From the IMG/VR virus record IMGVR_UViG_3300050821_003907, positions 62,001-126,000 of that record: DNA of 64,000 nt; one strand, written 5' to 3'. The stretch's first letter is position 1, and every line of letters begins with the position of its first letter. Positions 34,786-42,008 of this stretch are shown one piece after another. Source of the DNA: a virus. The position numbers were made by a program, and so were the translations under genes. A model generated the notes under the pieces. That model was given only the letters and a program-made list of their open reading frames with translations, made no database searches and had not been told where the DNA came from.

Positions 34786-35928
34786 GTGAATAATGCTCAA
34801 AAATCCGCGCAGGCGGAGGCCAATTTTCGTGCTCGTGTCGCTGTACTCGGTGGAGAATGCTTGTACGAGCATTGGAAGGGTATTAAGGTCCCTCATCACG
34901 TGAAGTGTGAAAATGGGCATAATTGCTATCCTTATCCGGGTAACTTGCGTCAGCCTAATAGAGGGCTGTGCGGTAGGTGCATAAGAGTTACCTCTGAGGA
35001 AGCTCATGCCGATTTTCGTAGGCGTATTACGGAATTGGGTGGTACGTGTCTTTTTGAGGTGTGGCTGGGTTCTAATACTCGGCATCACGTGCGTTGCAGT
35101 AACGGTCACGATTGCTATCCCTTGCCAGTTAGTGTGCGAAGTGGAAGTAGTCACCTGTGTAATAGCTGTACGGGCAGGGCGGCAGTAGCCGAAAGAGATT
35201 TTCGAGCACGAGTTGAAGAACTCGGTGGTGTTTGTATTTTTGTAGAATGGCTGGGGTCACAAGAAGGTCATCACGTTCGGTGCGCAGAAGGTCATGACTG
35301 TTATCCACTTCCTAATAAAGTTCAGCAGGGAGCAGGATTGTGCTTCACTTGTTCAGGGCTAGACCCAACAGTGGCGGAAGCTGTTTTTCGGACTCGTGTG
35401 CAGGAACTAGGTGGCACGTGTGTGTTTGATACGTGGGTTAATGCTCATACGGCGCTTCATATAGTATGCCGCGAAGGTCATGATTGCTTCCCTATCCCGA
35501 ATAACGTTCAGCAAGGTCAGGGTATTTGTTATCGATGCGCTGGACGTGAGTGGACAATTTTTTATGTAGTGCGTAATTCAAGAAGAGGCGCAGTAAAATT
35601 TGGTATTACAAGCAACGATGGCTCGGCTAGATTTCGTAGTCACAGGCGGGATGGTTATGACGAAGTGCTGCACTGGCAAACGCTTAGTGATGCTAAGCTC
35701 TTGGAGGATTACGTAAAAGAAGTTCTTGCTCAGCAAGGCTTTGCCCCCGTTAGGGGGCGAGAATATTTTCATGAAACGGCACTTGCGACTATCATAGGCA
35801 GTGTAGAGAAGTGGAATGCAGAATTGGCCCTTGAGAGGAACAGTCGTGTCTTATCGTTATGGGCGTTTGCCCGCACATCCGGAGAGCACTCATCCCCGTG
35901 TTCACCTAGCCGATTACATCCCCGCTGA
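34786..35928 (+). CDS. GIY-YIG endonuclease with four tandem zinc modules
   Basis: This 380-residue protein has four repeats of about 55-60 residues, each with LGG-x-C, a Trp, H-x-x-C-x-x-GH-x-C and a final C-x-x-C (for example HVKCENGHNCYPYP, HVRCSNGHDCYPLP, HVRCAEGHDCYPLP, HIVCREGHDCFPIP). A GIY-YIG-like nuclease follows (IFYVVRNSRRGAVKFGITS ... RFRSHRRDGYDEV ... RGREYF). The start is GTG 34786; TATAAT ends only four bases before it. Codons are AT-rich compared with neighbours. The C-terminal 83 bases overlap the next gene. A mobile homing-type nuclease is likely. Confidence 0.8.
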   Translation: MNNAQKSAQAEANFRARVAVLGGECLYEHWKGIKVPHHVKCENGHNCYPYPGNLRQPNRGLCGRCIRVTSEEAHADFRRRITELGGTCLFEVWLGSNTRHHVRCSNGHDCYPLPVSVRSGSSHLCNSCTGRAAVAERDFRARVEELGGVCIFVEWLGSQEGHHVRCAEGHDCYPLPNKVQQGAGLCFTCSGLDPTVAEAVFRTRVQELGGTCVFDTWVNAHTALHIVCREGHDCFPIPNNVQQGQGICYRCAGREWTIFYVVRNSRRGAVKFGITSNDGSARFRSHRRDGYDEVLHWQTLSDAKLLEDYVKEVLAQQGFAPVRGREYFHETALATIIGSVEKWNAELALERNSRVLSLWAFARTSGEHSSPCSPSRLHPR

Positions 35929-36613
35929 GCTTCGTGCAGCAACCCTGCCGGGTACCATCGACTGGGCATCGCGCGTGTCCCAGTGGCCGATGTATGCCAA
36001 CGACAGTATTGGCGACTGCACTTGCGCGACTGTTGGTCACGAGATTCAGGCTTTCACGGCTTTCGCGAACAGCGAAGTAACGCTGCCGGTGGCCGATATC
36101 GTGGACCTTTACTCTCAGGTGTCTGGCTATAATCAGCAGACAGGTGCCAACGACAATGGCGCGGTTATCCAGGACGTTCTACAGTACTGGCACGACCATG
36201 GCGTAGCAGGACACAAGATTTCCGCTTTCGCCTCCGTCAACATCGCCAGCGTAACCGACATGCGCCTGGCGCTGCGGTGGTTTGGCAGTGTGTACCTTGG
36301 CGTCAACGTTCCGCAGTCCGCAGAGGACCAGTTCTCTGCGAACCAGCCGTGGACGGTTGACCCGAACGCTAACAACACCATTATCGGTGGCCACGCTATT
36401 CCGATTCAGGAGTGGGACCCGGCCTGGATGCGCATCGTGACCTGGGGCAAGCTCCAGGAGATGTCCTACCAGTGGTTCCAGTCTTACTGCGAGGAGGCTT
36501 GGGTAGTTATTACCCCCGACTTCCTGAAGAAGAGCGGCCTTGAGGCTTCGGGCGTTTCTCTTGCCCAGCTCACTGCTGACTTCAAGGCCCTTGGAGGCAA
36601 CTCTTACACGTAA
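35846..36613 (+). CDS. Papain-like cysteine peptidase-fold protein
   Basis: The protein has 255 residues from GTG 35846 (GAGAGGA seven bases upstream). NDSIGDCTCATVGHEIQAF carries a candidate catalytic Cys. IIGGHAIPIQEWD carries a candidate His, and TWGKLQEMSYQWFQ sits where papain-like enzymes have Asn-Ser-Trp-Gly, but no Asn is visible. No signal peptide is seen. The gene begins inside the GIY-YIG gene and is followed by a 25-residue membrane peptide and a terminator, forming a small unit. It may act on the virion, on the host or in release. Confidence 0.6.
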   Translation: MSYRYGRLPAHPESTHPRVHLADYIPAELRAATLPGTIDWASRVSQWPMYANDSIGDCTCATVGHEIQAFTAFANSEVTLPVADIVDLYSQVSGYNQQTGANDNGAVIQDVLQYWHDHGVAGHKISAFASVNIASVTDMRLALRWFGSVYLGVNVPQSAEDQFSANQPWTVDPNANNTIIGGHAIPIQEWDPAWMRIVTWGKLQEMSYQWFQSYCEEAWVVITPDFLKKSGLEASGVSLAQLTADFKALGGNSYT

Positions 36614-36624
36614 GGAGGCAGAAC

Positions 36625-36702
36625 ATGGTTACTGGCTGGCTGGCAGTCCTTATCGCTGTCGCTCTCATCCTGCTAATCATCTTTTTCGTCCGGCGTCTAT
36701 AG
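36625..36702 (+). CDS. 25-residue single-pass membrane microprotein
   Basis: ATG 36625 is preceded by a full TAAGGAGGCAGAAC ribosome-binding site. The product is one hydrophobic helix (WLAVLIAVALILLIIFFV) bounded by MVTG and RRL, so it should insert with the arginines inside. It follows the peptidase-like gene by 11 bases and ends six bases before a terminator. This pattern suggests a real, highly expressed peptide, possibly holin-like or a membrane partner of the peptidase. Confidence 0.7.
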   Translation: MVTGWLAVLIAVALILLIIFFVRRL

Positions 36703-36708
36703 CGCTAA

Positions 36709-36736
36709 GGTCCCCGGAACAAGCCGGGGACCTTTT
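36709..36736 (+). terminator. Intrinsic terminator
   Basis: A 9-bp perfect stem, GGTCCCCGG (36709-36717) and CCGGGGACC (36724-36732), has a 6-base loop and is followed by TTTT and more T-rich sequence. It ends the peptidase-microprotein unit. Confidence 0.85.
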
Positions 36737-36758
36737 ACTTTACGGTATGCTTGCACGC

Positions 36759-36977
36759 ATGAAGTACTTCGTCAAGACTGTGCGCCTGCCACACCTGAAG
36801 CCGGGGGTGGACATGGTTGAATCGCTTGAACTGCACGAGAGCCAGCGTATTGTCAGTGTTGTAGGAGCATCGCCGCCGTTGGCCACGGATTCAAGCATTG
36901 AGCTTATCGTGCTAATCGAGGAGTCTCCTTACTTTGCCAGGGGTGGCCTAGTTCCGTACAGTGTAGGCCCATCTTAA
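36759..36977 (+). CDS. 72-residue hypothetical protein, likely leaderless
   Basis: ATG 36759 has TATGCT (36746-36751) seven bases before it and no ribosome-binding site, directly after the terminator. The product (MKYFVKTVRLPHLKPGVDMV ...) looks like a compact beta protein with few charged surfaces at its C-terminus. No family is recognised. Confidence 0.6.
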   Translation: MKYFVKTVRLPHLKPGVDMVESLELHESQRIVSVVGASPPLATDSSIELIVLIEESPYFARGGLVPYSVGPS

Positions 36978-36983
36978 ATATGG

Positions 36984-37026
36984 GACAGCTGCTAGACTGT
37001 ATTAAAACGCCACTTTAGGAGCTGTC
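36984..37026 (+). promoter_or_regulatory. Inverted repeat masking the fibre start, with internal -10
   Basis: GACAGCT (36984-36990) pairs with AGCTGTC (37020-37026), which fills the space between AGGAG (37017-37021) and the GTG start at 37027. TGC-TAGACT, an extended -10, lies at 36990-36998 inside the loop. Transcripts from upstream could fold and hide the start, and transcripts starting near 37005 could not. The -35 is poor. The regulatory role is inferred. Confidence 0.5.
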
Positions 37027-39228
37027 GTGACTTACAACACCGTTACGCTGCAAGGCAACGTAATCTACACCAACGGTAGTGGTGACGTTGTCACGGTTAC
37101 GCTGATTCCTACGACATGGTATTACGACATCCCGAATGACACCATTGTCAATCCGCAGTCCCTTTCAGCTACGGCTAACTCTGCGGGTGCGTGGTCTATT
37201 GCCGGGATTATCGACCCGACACCTGACGGCTCAGGTATTCAGTGGACACTTACGGTCAAGGACGCTAACGGCACTACGGTGCTGTACAGTCAGCACGTGC
37301 AAATTGGGTACACTAACGGAGCCACGCAACAGTTCCTGGCGCTTGCCCCTTCGGTAGCTAATACCTCTTTGCTAACTGCCCTTCCCCTTCCGGCAGGCAC
37401 TGCCACAGCTGGGCAGGTTCCCCTTGCCGCAGGCAGTACATCTAATTCCACGTGGGGTAACAACACCGCATTCCTTAACGTCAAGACCATGTACGGTGCT
37501 AAGGGTGACACTAAGAATGTCACTGACGGGGCCATTACGGCCAGCAGCAAGACTCTCACTAGCGCTAGTGCTAACTTCACGTCAGCAGATGTTGGCAAGA
37601 CTGTCATAGTAGCGGGCGCAGGTGCATCAGGTAGTTTCACTACGCTAACCACGACTATCGCGGCTTATGTGTCTTCTACGTCTGTCACGCTTACCGCTGC
37701 TGCGACGAATACGGTTAGCAGTGCAGGCGTATGCTATGGTACTGATGATGTCAATGCTATCCAGAATGCAATTAATGACGCGCTGCTGGCAAGCGTGGGC
37801 ACCCCTAATAACACTAACGGCGCTACGGTTTACCTGCCGCCAGGCCGTTACCTGATAGCTAGCGCGGGCTTGCTTCCCGGTTACTACACCAGCGGGTCCA
37901 CAGTTGGCTACCCGGCTTCTACGGTTACCTTCCAGGGAGCTGACCTGTCCAGTACATCGCTAGTTGCGGGCAGTCAGTTCGTGTTTAACGGGATGATTGC
38001 GTATGGTCGCGGTGGTACGCACATCAACGTATGCCAGATGAATTTTTCAGACATCACGTTTGACGGTAACTGCGCTCAGGGCCTCGGGGGCGCACTGAAC
38101 ATTGACAATGCGGGTGGTGGCGGGCTTGTTGCACTGCCGTGGCCTGGCACGAGTGCCTACACAGGCGCAGGTCTCATAAACAATGTCCGTTCAGGCCGTT
38201 ACCACACGTTCATGCGCTGCAAGTTTTACCGGCCTACAGGCTACGGCTTCCAGCCGACAACAGGCATCAGGCTACTCGGTTGCGAGCTCATGAACATGGG
38301 GCAGTACAACACGGGAGCCGGTGGTTACGATAACCTGGGGTCGGGCCCGGCAGATGCTATTGTAATCGGCTGTAACTGGCACGATTCCAGCGGTAATTTT
38401 TGCGACTTCGTTTCAGGAACTCCCGGTGACTTCATCCGGATGATTATGATTGGCTGTACCAGCACTAACCACACCGCTGGAGGTGCCTGGGGCCTGGGCC
38501 AGGGGTCAGTATTCGTCGGCAACAGCCTGCAAAATAATACCGATGTAGGCTCTGCCGTGTTCTACGATGCGGGAACCGCAGCGGCAAACAGGAGCCGTAA
38601 TGTCGTTACGGGAAACGTGCTGGTTAACATGAACGGCACGGGAACCAATGCTTACGAAGCTTACTGGAACGGGCAGTACGGCGATATTTACACCGCAAAC
38701 TCCATCGGAGACGGCACGCTGGGCACTACTGTTCTTCTGGACAGCACGTCAGGCAATGTTAACAACCTTAACTACGAGCCAGCAGCACTTAATGCGTCTC
38801 TCACGAATGTGGCAATGCCAGGCGCAGGAGATGGTGTTTACACCAGGCTCACCACGTGGGGTAACTCTTCGAGCAGCGTCACGGTCAACATCGCTAACTC
38901 ATCAGGCAACATCTGCATTGCCTTGTATGCCCCGAACTCTACCGGAGGACCTGGTAACCGGATGGCCACTACGGGTTCGGTGGCTTCACCAGGAACAGGC
39001 TTGCAGACGATTAACTTTACCTCGACGGTTATACCCGGAGTAGGCTGGTGGATTGCCATTGCCGCCGATAATAACTCAGTTACATTCAAGGGCTTCGCCT
39101 CTAGTGCAGCTACTGCACCAGACGGGGACTCATATTGCTTCGCTGCTGCCAGCCAGATGCCGTTGCCTTCTACAGCTCCTGCCATTTCATCAGCTATAGC
39201 GCCGAACTTTGTGCTGTTGTCTGCGTAA
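37027..39228 (+). CDS. Tail fibre/spike with interrupted pectate-lyase-type beta-helix
   Basis: This 733-residue protein starts at GTG 37027. The N-terminal about 105 residues form a beta-sandwich adaptor (VTLQGNVIYTNGSGDVVTVT). The beta-helix entry splits the usual GDG-TDD motif: YGAKGDTKN and CYGTDDVNAIQNAIND are separated by about 80 residues of Thr-rich insert. Many rungs follow (IVIGCNWHDSSGNFCDF). A jelly-roll-like C-terminal domain begins near NASLTNVAMPGAGDG. It probably binds host surface glycan. Confidence 0.78.
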   Translation: MTYNTVTLQGNVIYTNGSGDVVTVTLIPTTWYYDIPNDTIVNPQSLSATANSAGAWSIAGIIDPTPDGSGIQWTLTVKDANGTTVLYSQHVQIGYTNGATQQFLALAPSVANTSLLTALPLPAGTATAGQVPLAAGSTSNSTWGNNTAFLNVKTMYGAKGDTKNVTDGAITASSKTLTSASANFTSADVGKTVIVAGAGASGSFTTLTTTIAAYVSSTSVTLTAAATNTVSSAGVCYGTDDVNAIQNAINDALLASVGTPNNTNGATVYLPPGRYLIASAGLLPGYYTSGSTVGYPASTVTFQGADLSSTSLVAGSQFVFNGMIAYGRGGTHINVCQMNFSDITFDGNCAQGLGGALNIDNAGGGGLVALPWPGTSAYTGAGLINNVRSGRYHTFMRCKFYRPTGYGFQPTTGIRLLGCELMNMGQYNTGAGGYDNLGSGPADAIVIGCNWHDSSGNFCDFVSGTPGDFIRMIMIGCTSTNHTAGGAWGLGQGSVFVGNSLQNNTDVGSAVFYDAGTAAANRSRNVVTGNVLVNMNGTGTNAYEAYWNGQYGDIYTANSIGDGTLGTTVLLDSTSGNVNNLNYEPAALNASLTNVAMPGAGDGVYTRLTTWGNSSSSVTVNIANSSGNICIALYAPNSTGGPGNRMATTGSVASPGTGLQTINFTSTVIPGVGWWIAIAADNNSVTFKGFASSAATAPDGDSYCFAAASQMPLPSTAPAISSAIAPNFVLLSA

Positions 39229-39231
39229 TAA

Positions 39232-39260
39232 TTGACACATTAACTCTTCGCATGTAAGCT
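39232..39260 (+). promoter_or_regulatory. Consensus-like sigma70 promoter
   Basis: TTGACA (39232-39237), a 17-base spacer and TAAGCT (39255-39260). The expected leader to ATG 39315 contains a small hairpin (CCTC-GG/CC-GAGG around 39275-39293) and GGAGGG before the start. It directs the 39315 gene and perhaps those downstream. Confidence 0.65.
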
Positions 39261-39314
39261 TTCACATACCACCTCGGGATGGACCTGAGGAGCAAGAACC
39301 CACGGAGGGTTATA

Positions 39315-40259
39315 ATGGCGCGAGCCGTCCCGCAGGTTGTACGGAAGTATGAGCAGGTTACCTATGAGCGTGAAGTGCTCGGTAATGAACCTGTCAAGGA
39401 ACATCGCGAACCCAAGCTCATCGATACCAAGATTGACGTCAATTTCTACCTGACTGAAGAAGAAGCCCAGCATCTTTATACCGCCCTGGAAATGGGCATT
39501 GATGCTATGGGTAAGGAAGTCAGGAATTATGGGACTCACCGGTCTATGGTGTTGCCTGGGCGTGAGCCGATTAGCTCCACCGCAGACTGGGATGGAGCAT
39601 TCAAGGCAGGCAAGTCTCTAGCAGACATTCTTTTTGACGCTCTCATCACAGCAGTGGAGCACCGGACGGTCGATGAGGAGCCGGAAGAGCCTAAGAAGAT
39701 ACCGGAAGACCTAATACTGTCTGAACTCCCATTCCGTTTGCTTGAATACTATGCTGGGCACCTAGGGCTAGGCGGTAATAGCAAGAACGGTCGAGAATTC
39801 CTTATCAGGGAAGCTGCTTTCGGACGTACCTTTATTGAAGACCACGTAGAAGAAGCAGAGACAGAGCTAGAATCACTAGGATTCCTGCAATGGGAAGTTG
39901 TACCTAACACACCTGAGGGTCTGATTCTTAAGGTCACTGATGCCGGGCGCGTGTTCTTGAAGGCATCTAAGGCGAATACAGTGAAGTCTTTTGCGCCTAT
40001 TAAGTGGAGGAATTACGACACTAATCTGCTAGGCGTAGGGCGTCCTGCGCACAAGGATTCCTGTACTGTCCAGGCTAATCACCACCTTCCTCATTGCGAG
40101 GCAGTAAATAAGTGTGATGCAAAAGCATGTACGTGTGCGGAGGCATTTCCGGAGCGTAATGTAGTGAAGTGGAAGGACCACACTGAGTGCTTTGAAGGCG
40201 GTGGCTGCTTTAAACTTACTCCTGAGCAGGAGAAGGCAGCAGTACACGACGATAAGTAG
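39315..40259 (+). CDS. Hypothetical protein with winged-helix-like middle and Cys-rich C-terminus
   Basis: The protein has 314 residues from ATG 39315 (GGAGGG upstream). It has a charged N-terminus (VRKYEQVTYEREVLGNEPVK) and a middle part (LPFRLLEYYAGHLGLGG ... EFLIREAAFGRTFIEDHVEEAETELESLGFLQWEVVPNTPEGLIL) that reads like a winged-helix regulator. The Cys/His-rich end (CTVQANHHLPHCEAVNKCDAKACTC) may bind metal. It is the first gene behind a strong promoter. The function is unknown; DNA binding is a possibility. Confidence 0.6.
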   Translation: MARAVPQVVRKYEQVTYEREVLGNEPVKEHREPKLIDTKIDVNFYLTEEEAQHLYTALEMGIDAMGKEVRNYGTHRSMVLPGREPISSTADWDGAFKAGKSLADILFDALITAVEHRTVDEEPEEPKKIPEDLILSELPFRLLEYYAGHLGLGGNSKNGREFLIREAAFGRTFIEDHVEEAETELESLGFLQWEVVPNTPEGLILKVTDAGRVFLKASKANTVKSFAPIKWRNYDTNLLGVGRPAHKDSCTVQANHHLPHCEAVNKCDAKACTCAEAFPERNVVKWKDHTECFEGGGCFKLTPEQEKAAVHDDK

Positions 40260-40267
40260 CAGACAAC

Positions 40268-40328
40268 TTACTCTCTCCCTTGTGGTAGACTCGGTCCTAG
40301 CTCATGAGGAGCACAAGGGAGAGAGTAA
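40268..40328 (+). promoter_or_regulatory. 17-bp perfect inverted repeat masking the ribosome-binding site, with internal promoter
   Basis: TTACTCTCTCCCTTGTG (40268-40284) pairs perfectly with CACAAGGGAGAGAGTAA (40312-40328). The right arm contains the AAGGGAGAGAG ribosome-binding site for ATG 40334. In the 27-base loop is TGG-TAGACT (40283-40291), an extended -10. Read-through RNA would form the 17-bp stem, and RNA begun near 40298 would lack the left arm. There is no T-tract, so it is not a normal terminator. The switch is inferred from the layout. Confidence 0.65.
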
Positions 40329-40333
40329 ACAAC

Positions 40334-40912
40334 ATGAAGAATATTATTGTCAACACGTCCGCTAATGGCATGGACCATGTCACGCAAGGTGACTTCTGGA
40401 AGACCACAGCCACCAATGGCGCAGGTCTCGTAGCAGATATCTTCAAGAACCCAGATAAGCTAATGGCTACCTTTGCACACGTGACTGCGGTTAAGTTTGA
40501 GGATGAGCCAGCTCTCGGCGGAGGCGGCGGTGGAGCTATTCCATGGAAGGCATGGGAAGCTTCGTACGAGTACAGGTCTAGTGTAGGCGCTGAAACTAAA
40601 ACTGAGCCAGTAGCGAGTCAAGTGCAGTCTCTTGAAGATGAATGCCGCATTATAGGACTACCTACGTGGCGACTAACCGCACTCCACGAGGGTAATCCTG
40701 TCGTTAATGTATATACCCGCGAAAGTTGTGCGTCAGGGAATATGCTACACGTAGCTACAATCGTCGTTAAACCGGATGATGAGTTTAACATCACAGAAAA
40801 CGCAACGGCTGCTGGTAGTGTGCTTCGGACACACTACACCGACTTCACCAAGTTGGTAGTGGACCTTCTTGACGCCGCCCAAGCTATCAAGGACGCCGGG
40901 AATACCGAGTAG
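40334..40912 (+). CDS. Hypothetical protein behind a hairpin-masked start
   Basis: The protein has 192 residues from ATG 40334; an in-frame ATG at 40304 has no ribosome-binding site. The sequence contains a glycine run (LGGGGGGAIPW) and two Cys. The rest looks alpha/beta (DDEFNITENATAAGSVLRTHY). I recognise no family. It is the only gene in the window flanked by long perfect inverted repeats on both sides (40268-40328 and 40934-41034). Confidence 0.6.
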   Translation: MKNIIVNTSANGMDHVTQGDFWKTTATNGAGLVADIFKNPDKLMATFAHVTAVKFEDEPALGGGGGGAIPWKAWEASYEYRSSVGAETKTEPVASQVQSLEDECRIIGLPTWRLTALHEGNPVVNVYTRESCASGNMLHVATIVVKPDDEFNITENATAAGSVLRTHYTDFTKLVVDLLDAAQAIKDAGNTE

Positions 40913-40933
40913 CCTGACAACGTTGTAGCGAGG

Positions 40934-41034
40934 GCAGGCGGGAGCAGAGTTCTCCAGCGGTCAAGAGGGCCGTACCCGCGCCACGCGGGATTTGTTTCTT
41001 ACGGGAGAGTTGAACTAGCTCTGCTCCCGCCTGC
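40934..41034 (+). terminator. Terminator hairpin nested in a 16-bp inverted repeat
   Basis: The outer arms are GCAGGCGGGAGCAGAG (40934-40949) and CTCTGCTCCCGCCTGC (41019-41034), a perfect match. Inside is CCCGCG-CCA-CGCGGG (40975-40989) followed by ATTTGTTTC, an intrinsic terminator. The outer stem can be extended by a few pairs at GAGTTC/GAACT. The inner part is not a tRNA: the T-arm is absent and the base at position 33 is not T. Competition between outer and inner stems could tune read-through. Confidence 0.6.
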
Positions 41035-41054
41035 ATCTGACCTAGGAGACCGGT

Positions 41055-41471
41055 TTGTCGGGGTTCATGACGCAGTACCTGCGGGGGGACGGGCGTCCTA
41101 CGCATGACCTGAGCAACCTGATGCTTGGCTATAATCCGGAAGTGCGTTATGACCGGGGATGCCGGTTGTCTGACATCGACGGGGTGCTGGATAGTCGCGG
41201 TAAGGTCTGCTTCGTGGAGATGAAGCATCCGCATGAGGGAAGTGACCGGGGCCAGAGGCGTCTGTACGAGGCGCTAGCGCGGCTAGGAGCGGTCATGGAG
41301 CTGACAGAGTACCCCGACAAGCAATGGGCTGGACGCGTCTTCTCGTTGCGCTGGGGCTTTGATTGGGTGCTGCCCGATGTGGCGGCTGTAGAGCAGTTCG
41401 GTTTTTACTGGGCTAAAGACGCTAACATTTACATCAGTCAGGGGAGTACCCCGGAGGGAGCATTGCCTTGA
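41055..41471 (+). CDS. Small PD-(D/E)XK (VRR-like) nuclease
   Basis: The protein has 138 residues from TTG 41055 with AGGAG six bases upstream; ATG 41067 is the alternative. The core reads RLSDIDGVLDSRGKVCFVEMKH (Asp, then E-x-K) followed by GQRRLYEALARLG, which fits a compact PD-(D/E)XK fold. No partner domain is present. It may process DNA or be a small Holliday-junction or Vsr-like enzyme. It overlaps the next start. Confidence 0.65.
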   Translation: MSGFMTQYLRGDGRPTHDLSNLMLGYNPEVRYDRGCRLSDIDGVLDSRGKVCFVEMKHPHEGSDRGQRRLYEALARLGAVMELTEYPDKQWAGRVFSLRWGFDWVLPDVAAVEQFGFYWAKDANIYISQGSTPEGALP

Positions 41472-41683
41472 GCATTACGCCTAAGATAATTCCTGAGGTC
41501 CTGTGTCCCTGCGGTAGAGCGATGATGCCCTGGAGCACTTGGCTGTGCCGGATATGCTATCTCGAAAAGGAGATAGGCTATGCCCTGTCGGAGCTTGAGC
41601 GCGGGGGAAACGCGCCTAGTTACGACCCTCCGAAGTCATGGCATGAACTGGGTATGGACCGGCTACGGAAGCTGCTAAGCTAG
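41468..41683 (+). CDS. Small zinc-ribbon protein
   Basis: This 71-residue protein starts at TTG 41468, overlapping the upstream TGA as TTGA, with GGAGGGAGC upstream. CPCGRAMMPWSTWLCRIC forms a CxC...CxxC metal site, followed by a helical Leu-rich end. It is coupled to the nuclease gene. The function is unknown. Confidence 0.6.
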   Translation: MSITPKIIPEVLCPCGRAMMPWSTWLCRICYLEKEIGYALSELERGGNAPSYDPPKSWHELGMDRLRKLLS

Positions 41684-41687
41684 GTAG

Positions 41688-41933
41688 ATGAGCGAAAATG
41701 AATGGGACTACAAGCCCGTAACGGTGCCTGCTGAAAAGGCGCAGGATGTTGAGAACCAGGCTGACGAGTCTGTAGAAGAGCCTGACCTTGAGGCGGCATG
41801 GGAGGCTGAGCAGCCCCACCGGGATGCGCGTGATGCTGAGATGGAAGACATTCTCAATGCCCATCACTCAGCAGCGGACCACCACGTATCTGACCGGCAG
41901 CATCACGGTTCCTGGGGTCCTCACCATCATTAG
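41688..41933 (+). CDS. Acidic protein with histidine-rich tail
   Basis: This 81-residue protein has a very acidic N-terminal half (ENQADESVEEPDLEAAWEAE). The C-terminal part is rich in His (NAHHSAADHHVSDRQHH ... GPHHH), which could bind metal. A terminator follows directly. No family is recognised. Confidence 0.55.
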   Translation: MSENEWDYKPVTVPAEKAQDVENQADESVEEPDLEAAWEAEQPHRDARDAEMEDILNAHHSAADHHVSDRQHHGSWGPHHH

Positions 41934-41956
41934 ATGAGTCTTCGCTCATCAGTTTT
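41932..41956 (+). terminator. Intrinsic terminator before RNR
   Basis: GATGAG-TCTTCG-CTCATC (41932-41949) is followed by AGTTTTT. A second hairpin, GCCTTA-CCCTGA-TAAGGC (41960-41977), lies just downstream in the leader region of the RNR gene. Confidence 0.7.
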
Positions 41957-42008
41957 TAAAGCCTTACCCTGATAAGGCAGCCCTTGCATCGCCACCTCTG
42001 GAGGACCC

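Noticed and set aside
40934-41034. tRNA-like appearance (acceptor-like ends, AGCGGTCAAGAGGG D-arm-like string, CCA in a loop)
   Set aside because: No T-arm, no U at position 33, and the central hairpin is better explained as a terminator. No other tRNA gene was seen in the window.
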